This document shows positions 8,694 to 16,345 of a DNA stretch of 64,000 nt, one piece after another. The position numbers and the translations under genes are program-made. This stretch comes from Sva-07 sp963728195 (lineage in GTDB: Bacteria > Actinomycetota > Acidimicrobiia > Acidimicrobiales > Ilumatobacteraceae), in assembly GCA_963728195.1 (NCBI GenBank), contig CAVSIX010000003.1:1-64000 (forward strand). Direction: 5' to 3'. Position 1 is the first letter of the stretch. Each line of letters begins with the position of its first letter. Under the pieces are notes generated by a model. The model had not been told where the DNA came from and did not search any database. It was given only the letters and a program-made list of their open reading frames with translations.

Positions 8694-8813
8694 ATGGGCA
8701 CCACGAGGTCCTTTGGGTCGATACGCAAACTGCCGAGCGGCCGCTACCGAGCGCGCTACAGGCACCTCGGTCGACGGATCACCGCCGACGCCACATACAC
8801 GACGAAGGCCGAA
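8694..8813 (+). pseudogene. integrase fragment, N-terminal arm-binding domain only
   Basis: ATG 8694, with AGGAGG 7 bases upstream, opens a frame that reads SFGSIRKLPSGRYRARYRHLG, then RRITADATYTTKAE. This is the beta-strand-rich N-terminal DNA-binding domain of actinophage-type tyrosine integrases, which continue with a stretch like DAEAWL. Here the integrase homology stops at about codon 40, where it meets an oppositely oriented nucleotidyltransferase fragment. The small palindrome CGTGCCCCGGGCACG at 8661-8675 just upstream may be an old operator or arm site. Confidence 0.65.
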
Positions 8814-9031
8814 GGGTCGGTCCATCTGAACGAGTGCGTCGATGAGCCGTCGATGAGCCGTCGATGGTTCTCGGTCGTCCGCTGGGCAACACAATCGATG
8901 TCGCGGGTCGCGCGTTCAGCGCCCCACAGCGGCGCCGCTCCCCCGCCCACAACAACGAACTCAACGTCGTGATCCGCGAGCGCCTGGAAGATTGAGCCCT
9001 CGTCGAGCTCTCCATATTCGTCGTCACTCAT
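8813..9031 (-). pseudogene. nucleotidyltransferase (AbiEii/DUF6036-like) N-terminal fragment with frameshift
   Basis: From ATG 9031 the frame gives IFQALADHDVEFVVVGGGAA, then PLWGAERATRDIDCVAQ. This is the N-terminal core of small nucleotidyltransferases, with GG...G and the D-x-D (RDID) catalytic pair. An exact 11-base tandem duplication at 8837-8858 then breaks the frame. The sense continuation (RRLIDALVQMDRPFGLRR) appears in the next frame and ends where the integrase fragment begins. The C-terminal half is missing. Families with this fold include toxin and abortive-infection proteins; the copy here is almost certainly inactive. Confidence 0.65.
8837..8858. repeat. 11-bp exact tandem duplication
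   Basis: The unit CGTCGATGAGC occurs twice head to tail, followed by a partial third copy (CGTCGATG). Its length is not a multiple of three, so it shifts the nucleotidyltransferase frame. It looks like a replication-slippage scar. Confidence 0.8.
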
Positions 9032-9120
9032 GAGGTCAGCAGGCCTTCATCTCTCAACTGGGCCACGAACGCCGCAAGGTCGACTCCGATGTGTCGGCGC
9101 GTCGCCCCAGCGGCCGTTGT
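9028..9120 (-). pseudogene. possible PqqD-like C-terminal remnant
   Basis: The minus strand just before the nucleotidyltransferase ATG reads RRHIGVDLAAFVAQLRDEGL, then LTS and a stop that overlaps that ATG as ATGA. A DV-x-x-F-L-x-x-L-x-x-x-G-L end is typical of PqqD-like peptide-binding domains. Upstream I find no clear beginning or start codon. This is a low-confidence guess from a short stretch; the overlap does suggest that a gene once preceded the nucleotidyltransferase. Confidence 0.25.
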
Positions 9121-9278
9121 CACCCGTCGGCCGACCGCGTCGCAACCGACACCGAGAGTGATCGGATCATGTGCCGCCGATCGGCCCCTTTCGTGACCGA
9201 CTTCGCCGGTACGCGAGTGGGCAGTCGATGGAATCGGTTGAGCGAGGTGTGCCCTGATCCGTCGACCTGGACGGGCCG

Positions 9279-9542
9279 CTACGCCGAGATCTTGGCGGCG
9301 TACTTGCGCTGGGCGGCCTGCTTGGAGACGCCGAGCATCGCTCCGATCTCAGACCAGGAACGATCCGCGTTGCGCGCATCGCGGATGGCACCGAGCAACG
9401 CCGTGTCGACATCGTCTCGCTGTTCCACCAATTCAGCAATGGTACGAAGCGCTGCCGTCTTCCCCTCGACCAGATCATCGGCGTTGACGTCGTCGGCCCA
9501 TCGCTCGAGTGCGGCGGCGCGTTGTGCGCGGGTCGTCGTCAT
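9279..9542 (-). CDS. small helix-turn-helix protein
   Basis: An 87-aa protein (90 from an alternative GTG at 9551). The N-terminal half is helical (RAAALERWADDV...LRTIAELVEQRDDVDTALL). The C-terminal half is an HTH: ARNADRSWSEIGAMLGVSKQ, then AAQRKYA. Small HTH proteins of this kind are common in Actinomycetota and sometimes act as antitoxin-like repressors. A 38-bp near-perfect palindrome starts 29 bases upstream of the ATG and is a plausible autoregulatory operator. It sits between mobile-element scars and a toxin locus. Confidence 0.65.
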   Translation of the reverse strand: MTTTRAQRAAALERWADDVNADDLVEGKTAALRTIAELVEQRDDVDTALLGAIRDARNADRSWSEIGAMLGVSKQAAQRKYAAKISA

Positions 9543-9570
9543 GGGGTCCACCAGATCAGGCTACGCACTG

Positions 9571-9608
9571 GACTACCGATCGTCAACATCTGTTGACGAT
9601 CGGTAGTC
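9571..9608. promoter_or_regulatory. 38-bp palindrome, possible operator of HTH gene
   Basis: Two perfect 18-base arms (GACTACCGATCGTCAACA and its reverse complement) are separated by only 2 bases. It lies immediately upstream of the small HTH gene. No T-run follows on either side, which speaks against a simple intrinsic terminator. A dimeric repressor site or recombinase site is more likely (inference). Confidence 0.6.
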
Positions 9609-9790
9609 GAAGTGTGGCGATCGGCCCGCACAGTGCGCCGGCGATGCGGCCGGTGTTCCACATGTCGTTGTCCGGGAACAGTGCAGTGACGACCGGCAGA
9701 AGCGCATCGGCCGCACATGCCGCCGCGACGACCTCAACTGTGGTCGCAGTCGCAAGGTCGGCCTCTCGTCTACCGCAACTCCCTCATCAC
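9583..9790 (-). pseudogene. coding-like remnant, unidentified
   Basis: The minus strand gives about 65 open codons of ordinary composition (VEVVAAACAADALLPVVTAL, then FPDNDMWNTGRIAGALCG) ending in TGA inside the palindrome at 9583. Two adjacent stop codons precede it and no suitable start codon is seen. It may be the 3' end of a lost gene. I do not recognise the family. The rest of 9609-9864 holds nothing else convincing. Confidence 0.28.
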
Positions 9791-9864
9791 ACGGACCGGA
9801 GCCTCTTGCTGCCCAGTAGGTGCAGGTCCGCCCGCTATCGACGAGCATCACGAACGACCCAACC

Positions 9865-10149
9865 TCAAGTGGTTCGAGAGACGTCGCCTCGGTGATCAAT
9901 CCGCAGCACCGTCACCGTTCGCTCGCTCTCGTCGATTCGGTACAGGACTCGGTAGCTCCCTCGGCGGGCGCTGTGGATGCCGGCAAGTTCTTTTCGCAGC
10001 TCGCAGCCGACGCGACGGGGATTCTCGATGAGCGATCCGGTGATGAAGTCGATGACGGCAGCGGCGACCGGTTCGGGCAGCGTCTCGGCGATCGCTCTCG
10101 CAGCGGGACGAGCGACGATGAGTTCGTATCCGTCGTCGGTCACGAACAT
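9865..10149 (-). CDS. RelE/ParE-superfamily toxin
   Basis: A 94-aa protein with the RelE/ParE fold signature. It has an N-terminal strand YELIVARPAARAIAETLPE, a middle helix with a G-x-x-L-R-x-E-L-A-G-I turn, and the C-terminal S-A-R-R-G-S-Y-R-V-L-Y-R-I strand carrying the basic residues used for mRNA cleavage in RelE toxins. It ends with VTVLRIDHRGDV. It probably acts as a ribosome-dependent mRNA interferase. The ATG overlaps the end of the upstream antitoxin-like frame by 10 bases, the usual antitoxin-toxin order. That antitoxin is frameshifted, so the toxin may be inactive or held by another antitoxin. Confidence 0.85.
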   Translation of the reverse strand: MFVTDDGYELIVARPAARAIAETLPEPVAAAVIDFITGSLIENPRRVGCELRKELAGIHSARRGSYRVLYRIDESERTVTVLRIDHRGDVSRTT

Positions 10150-10320
10150 GGCATTGTGCGCAACGCTCGGACGGCGTCGACACCGCGGACGACGTCGCCG
10201 GCGGCGACCGCTGCTTCAGCCTCGACCAGTCCTCGGACGGCGTCGTGGTCGCCGAGCAGTTCGAGGGTCTCCTCGAGGGCTGTCGAGGTCGTCCGGGCTG
10301 ATCAACCGGGGTGCGGCCGG
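10140..10320 (-). pseudogene. frameshifted Phd/YefM-type antitoxin
   Basis: Two frames together resemble a Phd/YefM antitoxin. RPAAPRLISPDDLDS matches the usual RPAAVLISPDDL segment. After one extra C, a second frame gives LEETLELLGDHDAVRGLVEA, then EAAVAAGDVVRGVDAVRALR and a stop at 10140 overlapping the toxin ATG. The DNA-binding N-terminus is not recognisable upstream. The single-base shift separates the DNA-binding side from the toxin-binding tail. A sequencing error is the main alternative. Confidence 0.55.
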
Positions 10321-10481
10321 CCTTTGGGTGGGGGTTCTGGATGGTTCGCTCGGTAACCGGCTGCACATCGCTTCGTGTGGTGTGGCCAGTCGATCCTCGG
10401 CGCGTGGAACGGCCGACACGTGCAATTCAGAGCGGTCCGGGTTTGGGGAGTCGGGAGCTGTTCCGCTCGGAAGTGTCGGAG

Positions 10482-10778
10482 TCAGGAAGCCTGCGCGATC
10501 ACGTCGAGTGTGTCGGTCATGCGCATCAACCGTTCGACCTGCGGCGACGGGTTGGCCACGACCAGACGGCAACCGTTCGCCAGGGCGCGGTCGTGGGCGT
10601 CGAGGACCACCTTGAGTCCGCGGCTGTCGATGAACGACACCGCCGACAGGTCGACACACAGCACCTCCGGCGCAGCGCGCAGTGCGTCGCTCAACACACC
10701 CGCCGCCCGACGAGCGGTGTGCAGGTCCAGTTCGCCGCCCAACGAGATCTCGGAGCGCTCCATTCGTGACTCAGCCAT
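10482..10778 (-). CDS. STAS-domain anti-sigma factor antagonist
   Basis: A 98-aa single STAS domain of the SpoIIAA/RsbV type. EISLGGELDLHTARRAAGVL leads to the phosphorylation loop VSFIDSRGLKVVLDA, where Ser in D-S-R-G is the expected site. These proteins bind anti-sigma kinases when unphosphorylated and release sigma factors. ATG 10778 is chosen because the STAS fold begins right after it; a longer GTG start at 10820 would add 14 unrelated residues. It is divergent from a response regulator. Confidence 0.85.
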   Translation of the reverse strand: MAESRMERSEISLGGELDLHTARRAAGVLSDALRAAPEVLCVDLSAVSFIDSRGLKVVLDAHDRALANGCRLVVANPSPQVERLMRMTDTLDVIAQAS

Positions 10779-10875
10779 CAGTCGGCGAGCGTAAGGGGCA
10801 TCCACCAACGGGTGGGTCACCCCAAGGTAGATACCTCACCACCCCGTCTCAAGGGACAGGTAGCGTGGCGCGACC

Positions 10876-11550
10876 ATGGAATCGTCGATCACCACTCCAA
10901 TCAGATTGGCGATCGTCGACGACTACGACGTGATCGTCGCAGGCGTCGCCCACATGTTCGACCGGTATCGCGACCGGGTGCGCGTGATCGACCTGGCCGC
11001 CAATGAACCGGTGACCGAGGAGGTCGACGTCGCACTGTTCGACACCTTCGCCCAGGGCGGCGCCGACTCCGCCGACATCGACGTGGTGCTGGCGAACCCG
11101 CTCGCCAAGCGGGTGGCGATCTACACCTGGGTGTTCAAGGACGACGTCGTCGAGCGAGCGTTGCACCGGGGCGTGCGTGGCTACCTCTCGAAGACACTGC
11201 CGGCCGGCCAACTGGTCGAGGCGCTCGAACGCATTCACCGCGGCGAGATCGTCGTCAGTTCGGTGACGCCCACGCCGTCGGTCGTCGGTCTCGACTGGCC
11301 GGGCCGGGCCGAAGGGTTGACGCCTCGGGAATCGGAGATGCTGGCGCTCATCACACAGGGCAAGAGCAATGCGGAAATCGCCGCGTCGACCTACCTCAGC
11401 GCCAACTCGGTCAAGACCTACATCCGCGGCGCCTACGCCAAGATCGGTGTCTCGAGCCGCACGCAGGCCGTGCTGTGGGGCGTGCGCAACGGCCTGCACA
11501 TCGACAACCGCCGCGTCGACGACTGGCGAGTCACCGACGCCGCCGAGTGA
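10876..11550 (+). CDS. NarL/FixJ-type response regulator
   Basis: A 224-aa two-domain regulator. The receiver domain has Asp15-Asp16, the phospho-acceptor Asp56 (ALFDTF), Thr84 and Lys106 (GYLSKTL). The GerE HTH spans about residues 147-190 (GLTPRESEMLALITQGKSNA). No histidine kinase is adjacent. Its stop overlaps the ATG of the PhoD-like gene by one base, so the two are probably co-transcribed. Confidence 0.92.
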   Translation: MESSITTPIRLAIVDDYDVIVAGVAHMFDRYRDRVRVIDLAANEPVTEEVDVALFDTFAQGGADSADIDVVLANPLAKRVAIYTWVFKDDVVERALHRGVRGYLSKTLPAGQLVEALERIHRGEIVVSSVTPTPSVVGLDWPGRAEGLTPRESEMLALITQGKSNAEIAASTYLSANSVKTYIRGAYAKIGVSSRTQAVLWGVRNGLHIDNRRVDDWRVTDAAE

Positions 11551-13229
11551 TGCAGCCCGCCGACGGCACAGACGCCCCGGTCGATCCGACGGGAAACCGA
11601 CTGCTCCTCGGGCCGATGCTCCGCTACGTCGACGACACCCAGGCGACGATCTGGGTGGAGACGGAACGGGCGTGCACGGTCACCGTGCTCGACCACCGGG
11701 CACCGACGTTCTGCGTGCGAGGTCATCACTACGCCTTGGTGATCGTCGACAGGCTCCGGCCCGGCACGACGACCGAGTACCAGGTGGCGCTCGACGGTGC
11801 GACCGTGTGGCCGGAGCCGGCAATCGGTCTGCCGCCCAGCGTGATTCGCACGACCTCGCCCGACGCCGACGTGAGCGTGCTCGTCGGCTCGTGCCGCGCA
11901 GCGGCCCCGCACGAACCGCCCTACACACTGGAGCTGGCCGACGACGAACGAGGTCGCGGGGTGGATTCGCTCTGGGCGCACGCCCAGCGCATGGTCGGCG
12001 AACCCCCCGAACACTGGCCGACCTTGCTGCTGCTCGTCGGCGATCAGATCTACGCCGACGACTCGTCGCCCGACACCCAGCAACGCATCGAGGGTCGACG
12101 GGAACCGGACCGGGAGCTTCCCTCGTCGGTGGTGACGACGTTCGAGGAGTACGTCTGGCTGTACCGCGAGGCCTGGTCGCCTCGCCTGGAACGCTGGCTG
12201 TTCTCCGTCATTCCCTCGATGATGATCTTCGACGATCACGACATGATCGACGATTGGAACATTTCGGCGTCGTGGCTCGACGAGATCCGCCGGGAGCCCT
12301 GGTGGCACGAGCACTCCATCGGCGGGCTCGTCAGCTACTGGATCCACCAGCACCTCGGCAATCTGTCACCACAGCAGATCGAACGCGAAGGCCTCCTCGC
12401 GGCCGTGTCGTCGGAGCCCGACGGCACCGCAGCGATCACCGCATGGGCCGAGAAGGTCGATCGCACGGCGACGATCGCGCCCGGTCACCGGTTCAGTTTC
12501 AGCCGCACGATCGGCCCGGTGCACGTGGTGATGATCGACTGCCGGTGCGCACGCGTGCTCGAGCCGGGTGGGCGTCGGATGGTCAACGAACGAGACTGGG
12601 AGTGGGTTCGCCACGAGGTGCTCGGCGACCATCACCACGTCGTGATCGCGGCGTCGCTTCCCGTTTTCCTCAGCAGTGGACTCCACGATCTCCAGGTGTG
12701 GAGCGAGCGCGTCTGCGACGGACGCTGGGGGCACCGCATGGCCGCGCTGGGCGAACGTCTTCGCCGGGCGCTCGACCTCGAGGACTGGCCCTCGTTCCAG
12801 CAGTCCTTCGACGCATTCGTGGCGCTGATCGACGACGCCTGTGCGGCGGACGATCCACCCGACACCATCGTGGTGGCGTCAGGCGACATCCACTTCAGCT
12901 ACGCCGCGGCACTGCCGTTCGGACGGGGAACCACGCGAGTCCACCAGGTGGTGAGTTCGCCGATCCGTAACGCGCTGATCCCCCACGAGCGCAGTGCGAT
13001 GCGCGCCACACTCACCCGGACGGGATCGCTCGTGGGAAGGGCGCTACGTCGCCTCTCGGGTGCACGCCCGTCGGCGGTGCCGATCGAGATGACCGCCGGC
13101 CCCTTCTTCGCCAACAACATGTGCGAGCTGCACTATCGCGGTCGAGATGTGGAGCTGATCATCGAACACTCGACGGCCGACAACGAATCCGGCGGGCGCC
13201 TCGACGAGGTGGCCCGCATCGCTCTGTGA
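11550..13229 (+). CDS. PhoD-like metallophosphatase
   Basis: A 560-aa protein with the PhoD/alkaline phosphatase D layout. An N-terminal beta-domain (about 18-105) precedes the catalytic domain. That domain shows GSC (113-115), GDQIYAD (164-170), FDDHDMIDDWN (227-237) and a late SGDIHFSY metal site. PhoD enzymes hydrolyse phosphomono- and diesters with Fe/Ca centres. No signal or Tat peptide is visible, so this copy is probably cytoplasmic, unlike classical exported PhoD. The start is set by the one-base overlap with the response regulator. Confidence 0.87.
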   Translation: MQPADGTDAPVDPTGNRLLLGPMLRYVDDTQATIWVETERACTVTVLDHRAPTFCVRGHHYALVIVDRLRPGTTTEYQVALDGATVWPEPAIGLPPSVIRTTSPDADVSVLVGSCRAAAPHEPPYTLELADDERGRGVDSLWAHAQRMVGEPPEHWPTLLLLVGDQIYADDSSPDTQQRIEGRREPDRELPSSVVTTFEEYVWLYREAWSPRLERWLFSVIPSMMIFDDHDMIDDWNISASWLDEIRREPWWHEHSIGGLVSYWIHQHLGNLSPQQIEREGLLAAVSSEPDGTAAITAWAEKVDRTATIAPGHRFSFSRTIGPVHVVMIDCRCARVLEPGGRRMVNERDWEWVRHEVLGDHHHVVIAASLPVFLSSGLHDLQVWSERVCDGRWGHRMAALGERLRRALDLEDWPSFQQSFDAFVALIDDACAADDPPDTIVVASGDIHFSYAAALPFGRGTTRVHQVVSSPIRNALIPHERSAMRATLTRTGSLVGRALRRLSGARPSAVPIEMTAGPFFANNMCELHYRGRDVELIIEHSTADNESGGRLDEVARIAL

Positions 13230-13265
13230 GGTTCCGACGCTCGATGGATTCAGGCCCGCCGGCCG

Positions 13266-13598
13266 TCAGCTCGTCGACGGCGGGAACGGCGGTGCGAGGA
13301 ACGCGAGCAACGTCACGCCCGTGTCGCCGCCGTTGGAGACCCGGAGTTCTTCGTCACCACGAAGGAAGGCGAGCGAACCGGAGGGGAACGAGGTCGGTCC
13401 GTCGTCGGTCTGCAACGTGGCGGTGCCCTCGACCACGAAGAGCATGAGGTCCGACACGTCGTGGGTGTGCATCGGCAGCGCCTGTCCAGGCGCCAGCCGG
13501 ATGATGCGGACGTTCGACTGCGATCCGTCGAGGAACGGCTCGGCGACGAACGTGGTCGCGTCGTAGTCGGTGGCCTCTCGGAGGTGGGTGATCTTCAT
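13266..13598 (-). CDS. cupin-domain protein
   Basis: A 110-aa small cupin. The first metal motif reads G-x-x-L-P-M-H-T-H-D-V-S-D (about 41-50), followed by FVVEGTATL and the second motif region P-S-G-S-L-A-F. The latter lacks a clear C-terminal His, so metal binding may be partial. Role unknown. ATG 13598 overlaps the stop of the upstream regulator as ATGA; the two form a coupled pair. Confidence 0.82.
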   Translation of the reverse strand: MKITHLREATDYDATTFVAEPFLDGSQSNVRIIRLAPGQALPMHTHDVSDLMLFVVEGTATLQTDDGPTSFPSGSLAFLRGDEELRVSNGGDTGVTLLAFLAPPFPPSTS

Positions 13599-14278
13599 GT
13601 GACGTCGCTTTCTGATCGGGTGCGGAGCTTGAGCAGGCAATCGGCCCGCCGGGGATCGCGCCGAACGAGTTCGTCGACGACGAAACTCGAACCGTCGGTG
13701 AGCCCTCGGGCGAGCCCGAGATGCAGCCCACAGACGGCATCGGCATGTGTCAACGCTGCGCTCTCGAACGGACAGGTCTGCAGCACGATCTCGATCCCGG
13801 CCCGCCGGCGCTGCACCGTCGGGTCGAATCCCTGCCGTGCCATGTCGTCGGTGAGATCGTCGATCGAGACATCGGATCCCTCCGGGTTCGTGCTCGCCCC
13901 CGCAGTCCGCATCGAGCGGCCCGCTCGGCGTCCGACGGTGACGGCATCGTCGCCGGTGCGGATGATCTCTGCCAGGAGCACGCTGAGTCGCTCGTAGGGC
14001 CCGACGACCCCCCACCGGCTCTCGGCGGCGGGATCGACGCGGTAGACGAGCTTGGGTCGGCCACGTGTGCCGCTGCGTTCGGTGGCGGTCGTCAGCAGTC
14101 CGGCCTCGACGAGCTTTGCGAGGTGCTGACGGATGGCGGTGTGGTTGAAGCCGCAGTGCGAGGTGATCTCGGCGACGTCGGCGCCCTGGTCGTTGTCGGC
14201 GACGTACCGGAAGATCTTCCAGCGCGTCGGGTCACCGAGCGCCCGGGACTGGATCTGGACGACGTCGACCGCATTCAT
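13595..14278 (-). CDS. ArsR/SufR-like winged-helix regulator with C-terminal Cys motif
   Basis: A 227-aa regulator. The N-terminal winged helix (about 8-82: LGDPTRWKIFRYVAD..., NHTAIRQHLAKLVEAGLL, GRPKLVYR) is ArsR/DeoR-like. The C-terminal domain carries T-C-P-F-E-S-A, a second Cys 14 residues later (V-C-G-L-H-L-G) and a third near the end (ADCLL). This resembles the cysteine clusters of SufR-like Fe-S or metal-sensing regulators. ATG 14278 was chosen because GGGAGG lies 7-12 bases upstream. It overlaps the cupin gene. It may sense redox or metal and control the cupin and itself (inference). Confidence 0.8.
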   Translation of the reverse strand: MNAVDVVQIQSRALGDPTRWKIFRYVADNDQGADVAEITSHCGFNHTAIRQHLAKLVEAGLLTTATERSGTRGRPKLVYRVDPAAESRWGVVGPYERLSVLLAEIIRTGDDAVTVGRRAGRSMRTAGASTNPEGSDVSIDDLTDDMARQGFDPTVQRRRAGIEIVLQTCPFESAALTHADAVCGLHLGLARGLTDGSSFVVDELVRRDPRRADCLLKLRTRSESDVT

Positions 14279-14446
14279 CACCGACCTCCCAGCACTTCCC
14301 CGTTCGAATCCTTCCATTTACTACATCATTCACTGTAACTATTCAGTCGCCCGATCGGCAAGGTTCGGTCGAGACTCGGGTCGAAGGTCCCACGTCCCCC
14401 TCAGCGACCTCGAGCGACGAGTGGACATGACGCCTACCGTGGACCC
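14279..14446. promoter_or_regulatory. divergent intergenic region with AT-rich core
   Basis: This 168-base gap separates the regulator/cupin pair from the NuoF-like gene. It contains an unusually AT-rich core at about 14318-14345, with short inverted TTAC/GTAA arms. On the minus strand, TTGCCG then 18 bases then TACAGT could be a promoter for the regulator. No promoter was recognised for the plus-strand gene. Confidence 0.35.
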
Positions 14447-15898
14447 ATGACGTTCCTGCTGCCCTCCGAACCCGTCCGCTCGCTCGAGGAGCACCTCCGC
14501 TCCGACATCGGCGGCCGCGGCATCGAACGGGCACGGCGCTTGGGCCCCGCCGGCACGATCGAGGAGCTCACACGAGCGGGGCTGCGCGGACGCGGTGGCG
14601 GCGGATTTCCGACCGGCCTCAAGTGGGCGGGAATCGCAGGTCAAGCCGGCGAGCGGCGCTACCTCGTCTGCAACGGCGCCGAAGGGGAACCCGGAACGTT
14701 CAAGGACCGGGCCCTGATCAGGGCGAACCCGTACCAGTTGGTCGAAGGTGTCGTCATCGCCATGTGGGCCATCGACGCGGCCGAGGCGTACATCTGCCTG
14801 AAGCGCACGTTCCAGCGCGAGATCGACCTCGTCACGAAGGCGGTCGCCGACTTCCAGGACGCAGGACTGTGCCACGGGTGCAGCGTCACGATCGTCGCCG
14901 GCCCCGACGAGTACCTCTACGGCGAGGAGAAGGCGATGCTCGAGGTGATCGAGGGCAACGACCCGCTCCCCCGGTGGCTTCCCCCCTACGTCCACGGCCT
15001 GTTCGCCACCGCTCCGCAACTCGGCTGGCAGTCGACCGCCGGCGACCACGAGGACGACGGCGCCGCACCAGGCGCCCATCCGACGTTGGTCAACAACGTC
15101 GAGACGCTGTGCAACGTCACCCACATCCTCACCCACGGCGCCGACTGGTTCCGCACGATGGGCACGACGGAGTCGCCGGGCACCATCGTGGCGACGGTGT
15201 CGGGTGACGTCGTCGCTCCCGATGTCGGCGAAGTGGAACTCGGCACGTCGCTGCGCGACGTGATCGATGCCGTCGGTAGCGGGCTGCTGCCCGGCCGGTC
15301 GGTGAAGGCCGTGTTCTCCGGGGTCGCCAACGCGGTGATCACCGCCGACGACCTCGACGCCGAGGTGTCCTACGAAGGGCTGGCGGCGGTGGGCAGCGCA
15401 CTCGGTTCGGCGGGCTTCATCGTCTACGACGACACCACGTGCATGGTCGACGCCGCCTACCGGTTCTCGCGGTTCTTGTCGATCGAGTCGTGCGGACAGT
15501 GCCCACCGTGCAAGCTGGGTTCGAGCTCGATCACCGAGCACCTGGAGCGCATCGAGACGGGACGCGGCGCCGACACCGACCTCGCTGCGATCGGCGGCTG
15601 GCTCGCCCGCGTGACCGATGGCAGCCGCTGCTACCTGGCGGCGGAGGAGCAGATCGTGGTCAGCAGCATCCTGCGCGCATTCCCGGAGGAGTTCGCCGAA
15701 CACATCGAGACGGGCCGGTGCGCACGCCCGCGGCAACTGCCGATCCCGAAGCTGATCGATCTCGCCGACGGACGAGCCACCTACGACGCCGCCTACTGGC
15801 GCAAGCGCCCCGACTGGACGTACGAACCCGCCGAACCGGCCGACCTCGGAGGGGAGTCGGCGTGTCTCGCCCACCTCTTCGAGGAACCCGACGAGTGA
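14447..15898 (+). CDS. orphan NuoF-like NADH-binding flavoprotein
   Basis: A 483-aa homologue of the 51-kDa subunit of complex I and related hydrogenases or formate dehydrogenases. The FMN site GRGGGGFPTGLKW is at 48-60 and the NADH/FMN loop NGAEGEPGTFKDR at 76-88. An ESCGQCPPC cluster (Cys349, Cys352, Cys355) with Cys395 would bind a 4Fe-4S centre. A SLBB-like region precedes the cluster. No nuoE, nuoG or hydrogenase gene is adjacent, so the partner is unknown. It may be an NADH-dependent electron-bifurcating or reductase module. Confidence 0.85.
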   Translation: MTFLLPSEPVRSLEEHLRSDIGGRGIERARRLGPAGTIEELTRAGLRGRGGGGFPTGLKWAGIAGQAGERRYLVCNGAEGEPGTFKDRALIRANPYQLVEGVVIAMWAIDAAEAYICLKRTFQREIDLVTKAVADFQDAGLCHGCSVTIVAGPDEYLYGEEKAMLEVIEGNDPLPRWLPPYVHGLFATAPQLGWQSTAGDHEDDGAAPGAHPTLVNNVETLCNVTHILTHGADWFRTMGTTESPGTIVATVSGDVVAPDVGEVELGTSLRDVIDAVGSGLLPGRSVKAVFSGVANAVITADDLDAEVSYEGLAAVGSALGSAGFIVYDDTTCMVDAAYRFSRFLSIESCGQCPPCKLGSSSITEHLERIETGRGADTDLAAIGGWLARVTDGSRCYLAAEEQIVVSSILRAFPEEFAEHIETGRCARPRQLPIPKLIDLADGRATYDAAYWRKRPDWTYEPAEPADLGGESACLAHLFEEPDE

Positions 15899-15916
15899 TG
15901 CCACACCCGCTGGCGT

Positions 15917-16345
15917 TCAGACCTGCTCGCCCAGTTCGTCGAGGATCGCTGCCAGCTCGGTGCGGAACCGGCGCAGCTCGCTTCGATGGAGCACCGACAA
16001 TGCGTCGAGGCGGGCGGCACCGTCGGCGGTGAGCATCAGGAGCGAACGACGCGCATCGGCGGGGTCGTGACGGCGCTCGACCAGCCCGTTGTCGATCGCC
16101 CGGTCAGCGAGTTCGCCGACCGAGTGCAGGCGCAACTGGAGCGCGTCGGCGAGTTCGCTCATCGACGGGCTCACGTCACCATGATGGCCCCGAATGGCGA
16201 GGAGCAGTTGGTGCTGGGCCGGCGTCAGGTCGTGATCCCGCGCGGCACGCTCGGAGAACGCGAGGAACCGGCGCAGCGCATGGCGGAACTCGGCGAGGGA
16301 GCGGTAGTCCGCGTCGGTCATCGGGGCCTCGTCGGGAACGGTCAC
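15917..16345 (-). CDS. MarR-family transcriptional regulator
   Basis: A 142-aa winged-helix protein. The MarR core reads LAFSERAARDHDLTPAQHQL, then SMSELADALQLRLHSVGELA, then the wing NGLVERRHDPADARRSLLML. The GTG at 16345 overlaps the ClC gene stop as GTGA and is preferred; ATG 16321 would shorten it by 8 residues. It is coupled to the chloride channel gene and may autoregulate that pair. Ligand unknown. Confidence 0.87.
   Translation of the reverse strand: MTVPDEAPMTDADYRSLAEFRHALRRFLAFSERAARDHDLTPAQHQLLLAIRGHHGDVSPSMSELADALQLRLHSVGELADRAIDNGLVERRHDPADARRSLLMLTADGAARLDALSVLHRSELRRFRTELAAILDELGEQV

Noticed and set aside
9573..9899. 108-codon minus-strand frame overlapping the palindrome
   Set aside because: Arg/Cys-rich, no family, and it conflicts with the toxin gene end. 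Another frame in the same strand looks more coding-like.
10216..10659. 147-codon minus-strand frame upstream of the toxin as a complete antitoxin
   Set aside because: Only the short RPAAPRLISPDDLDS part is antitoxin-like; the rest is shadow sequence, so it was treated as a broken gene.
14339..15904. 521-codon minus-strand frame opposite the NuoF-like gene
   Set aside because: The plus strand carries all flavin, NADH and Fe-S motifs; the antisense product is low-complexity Asp/Arg/Val.
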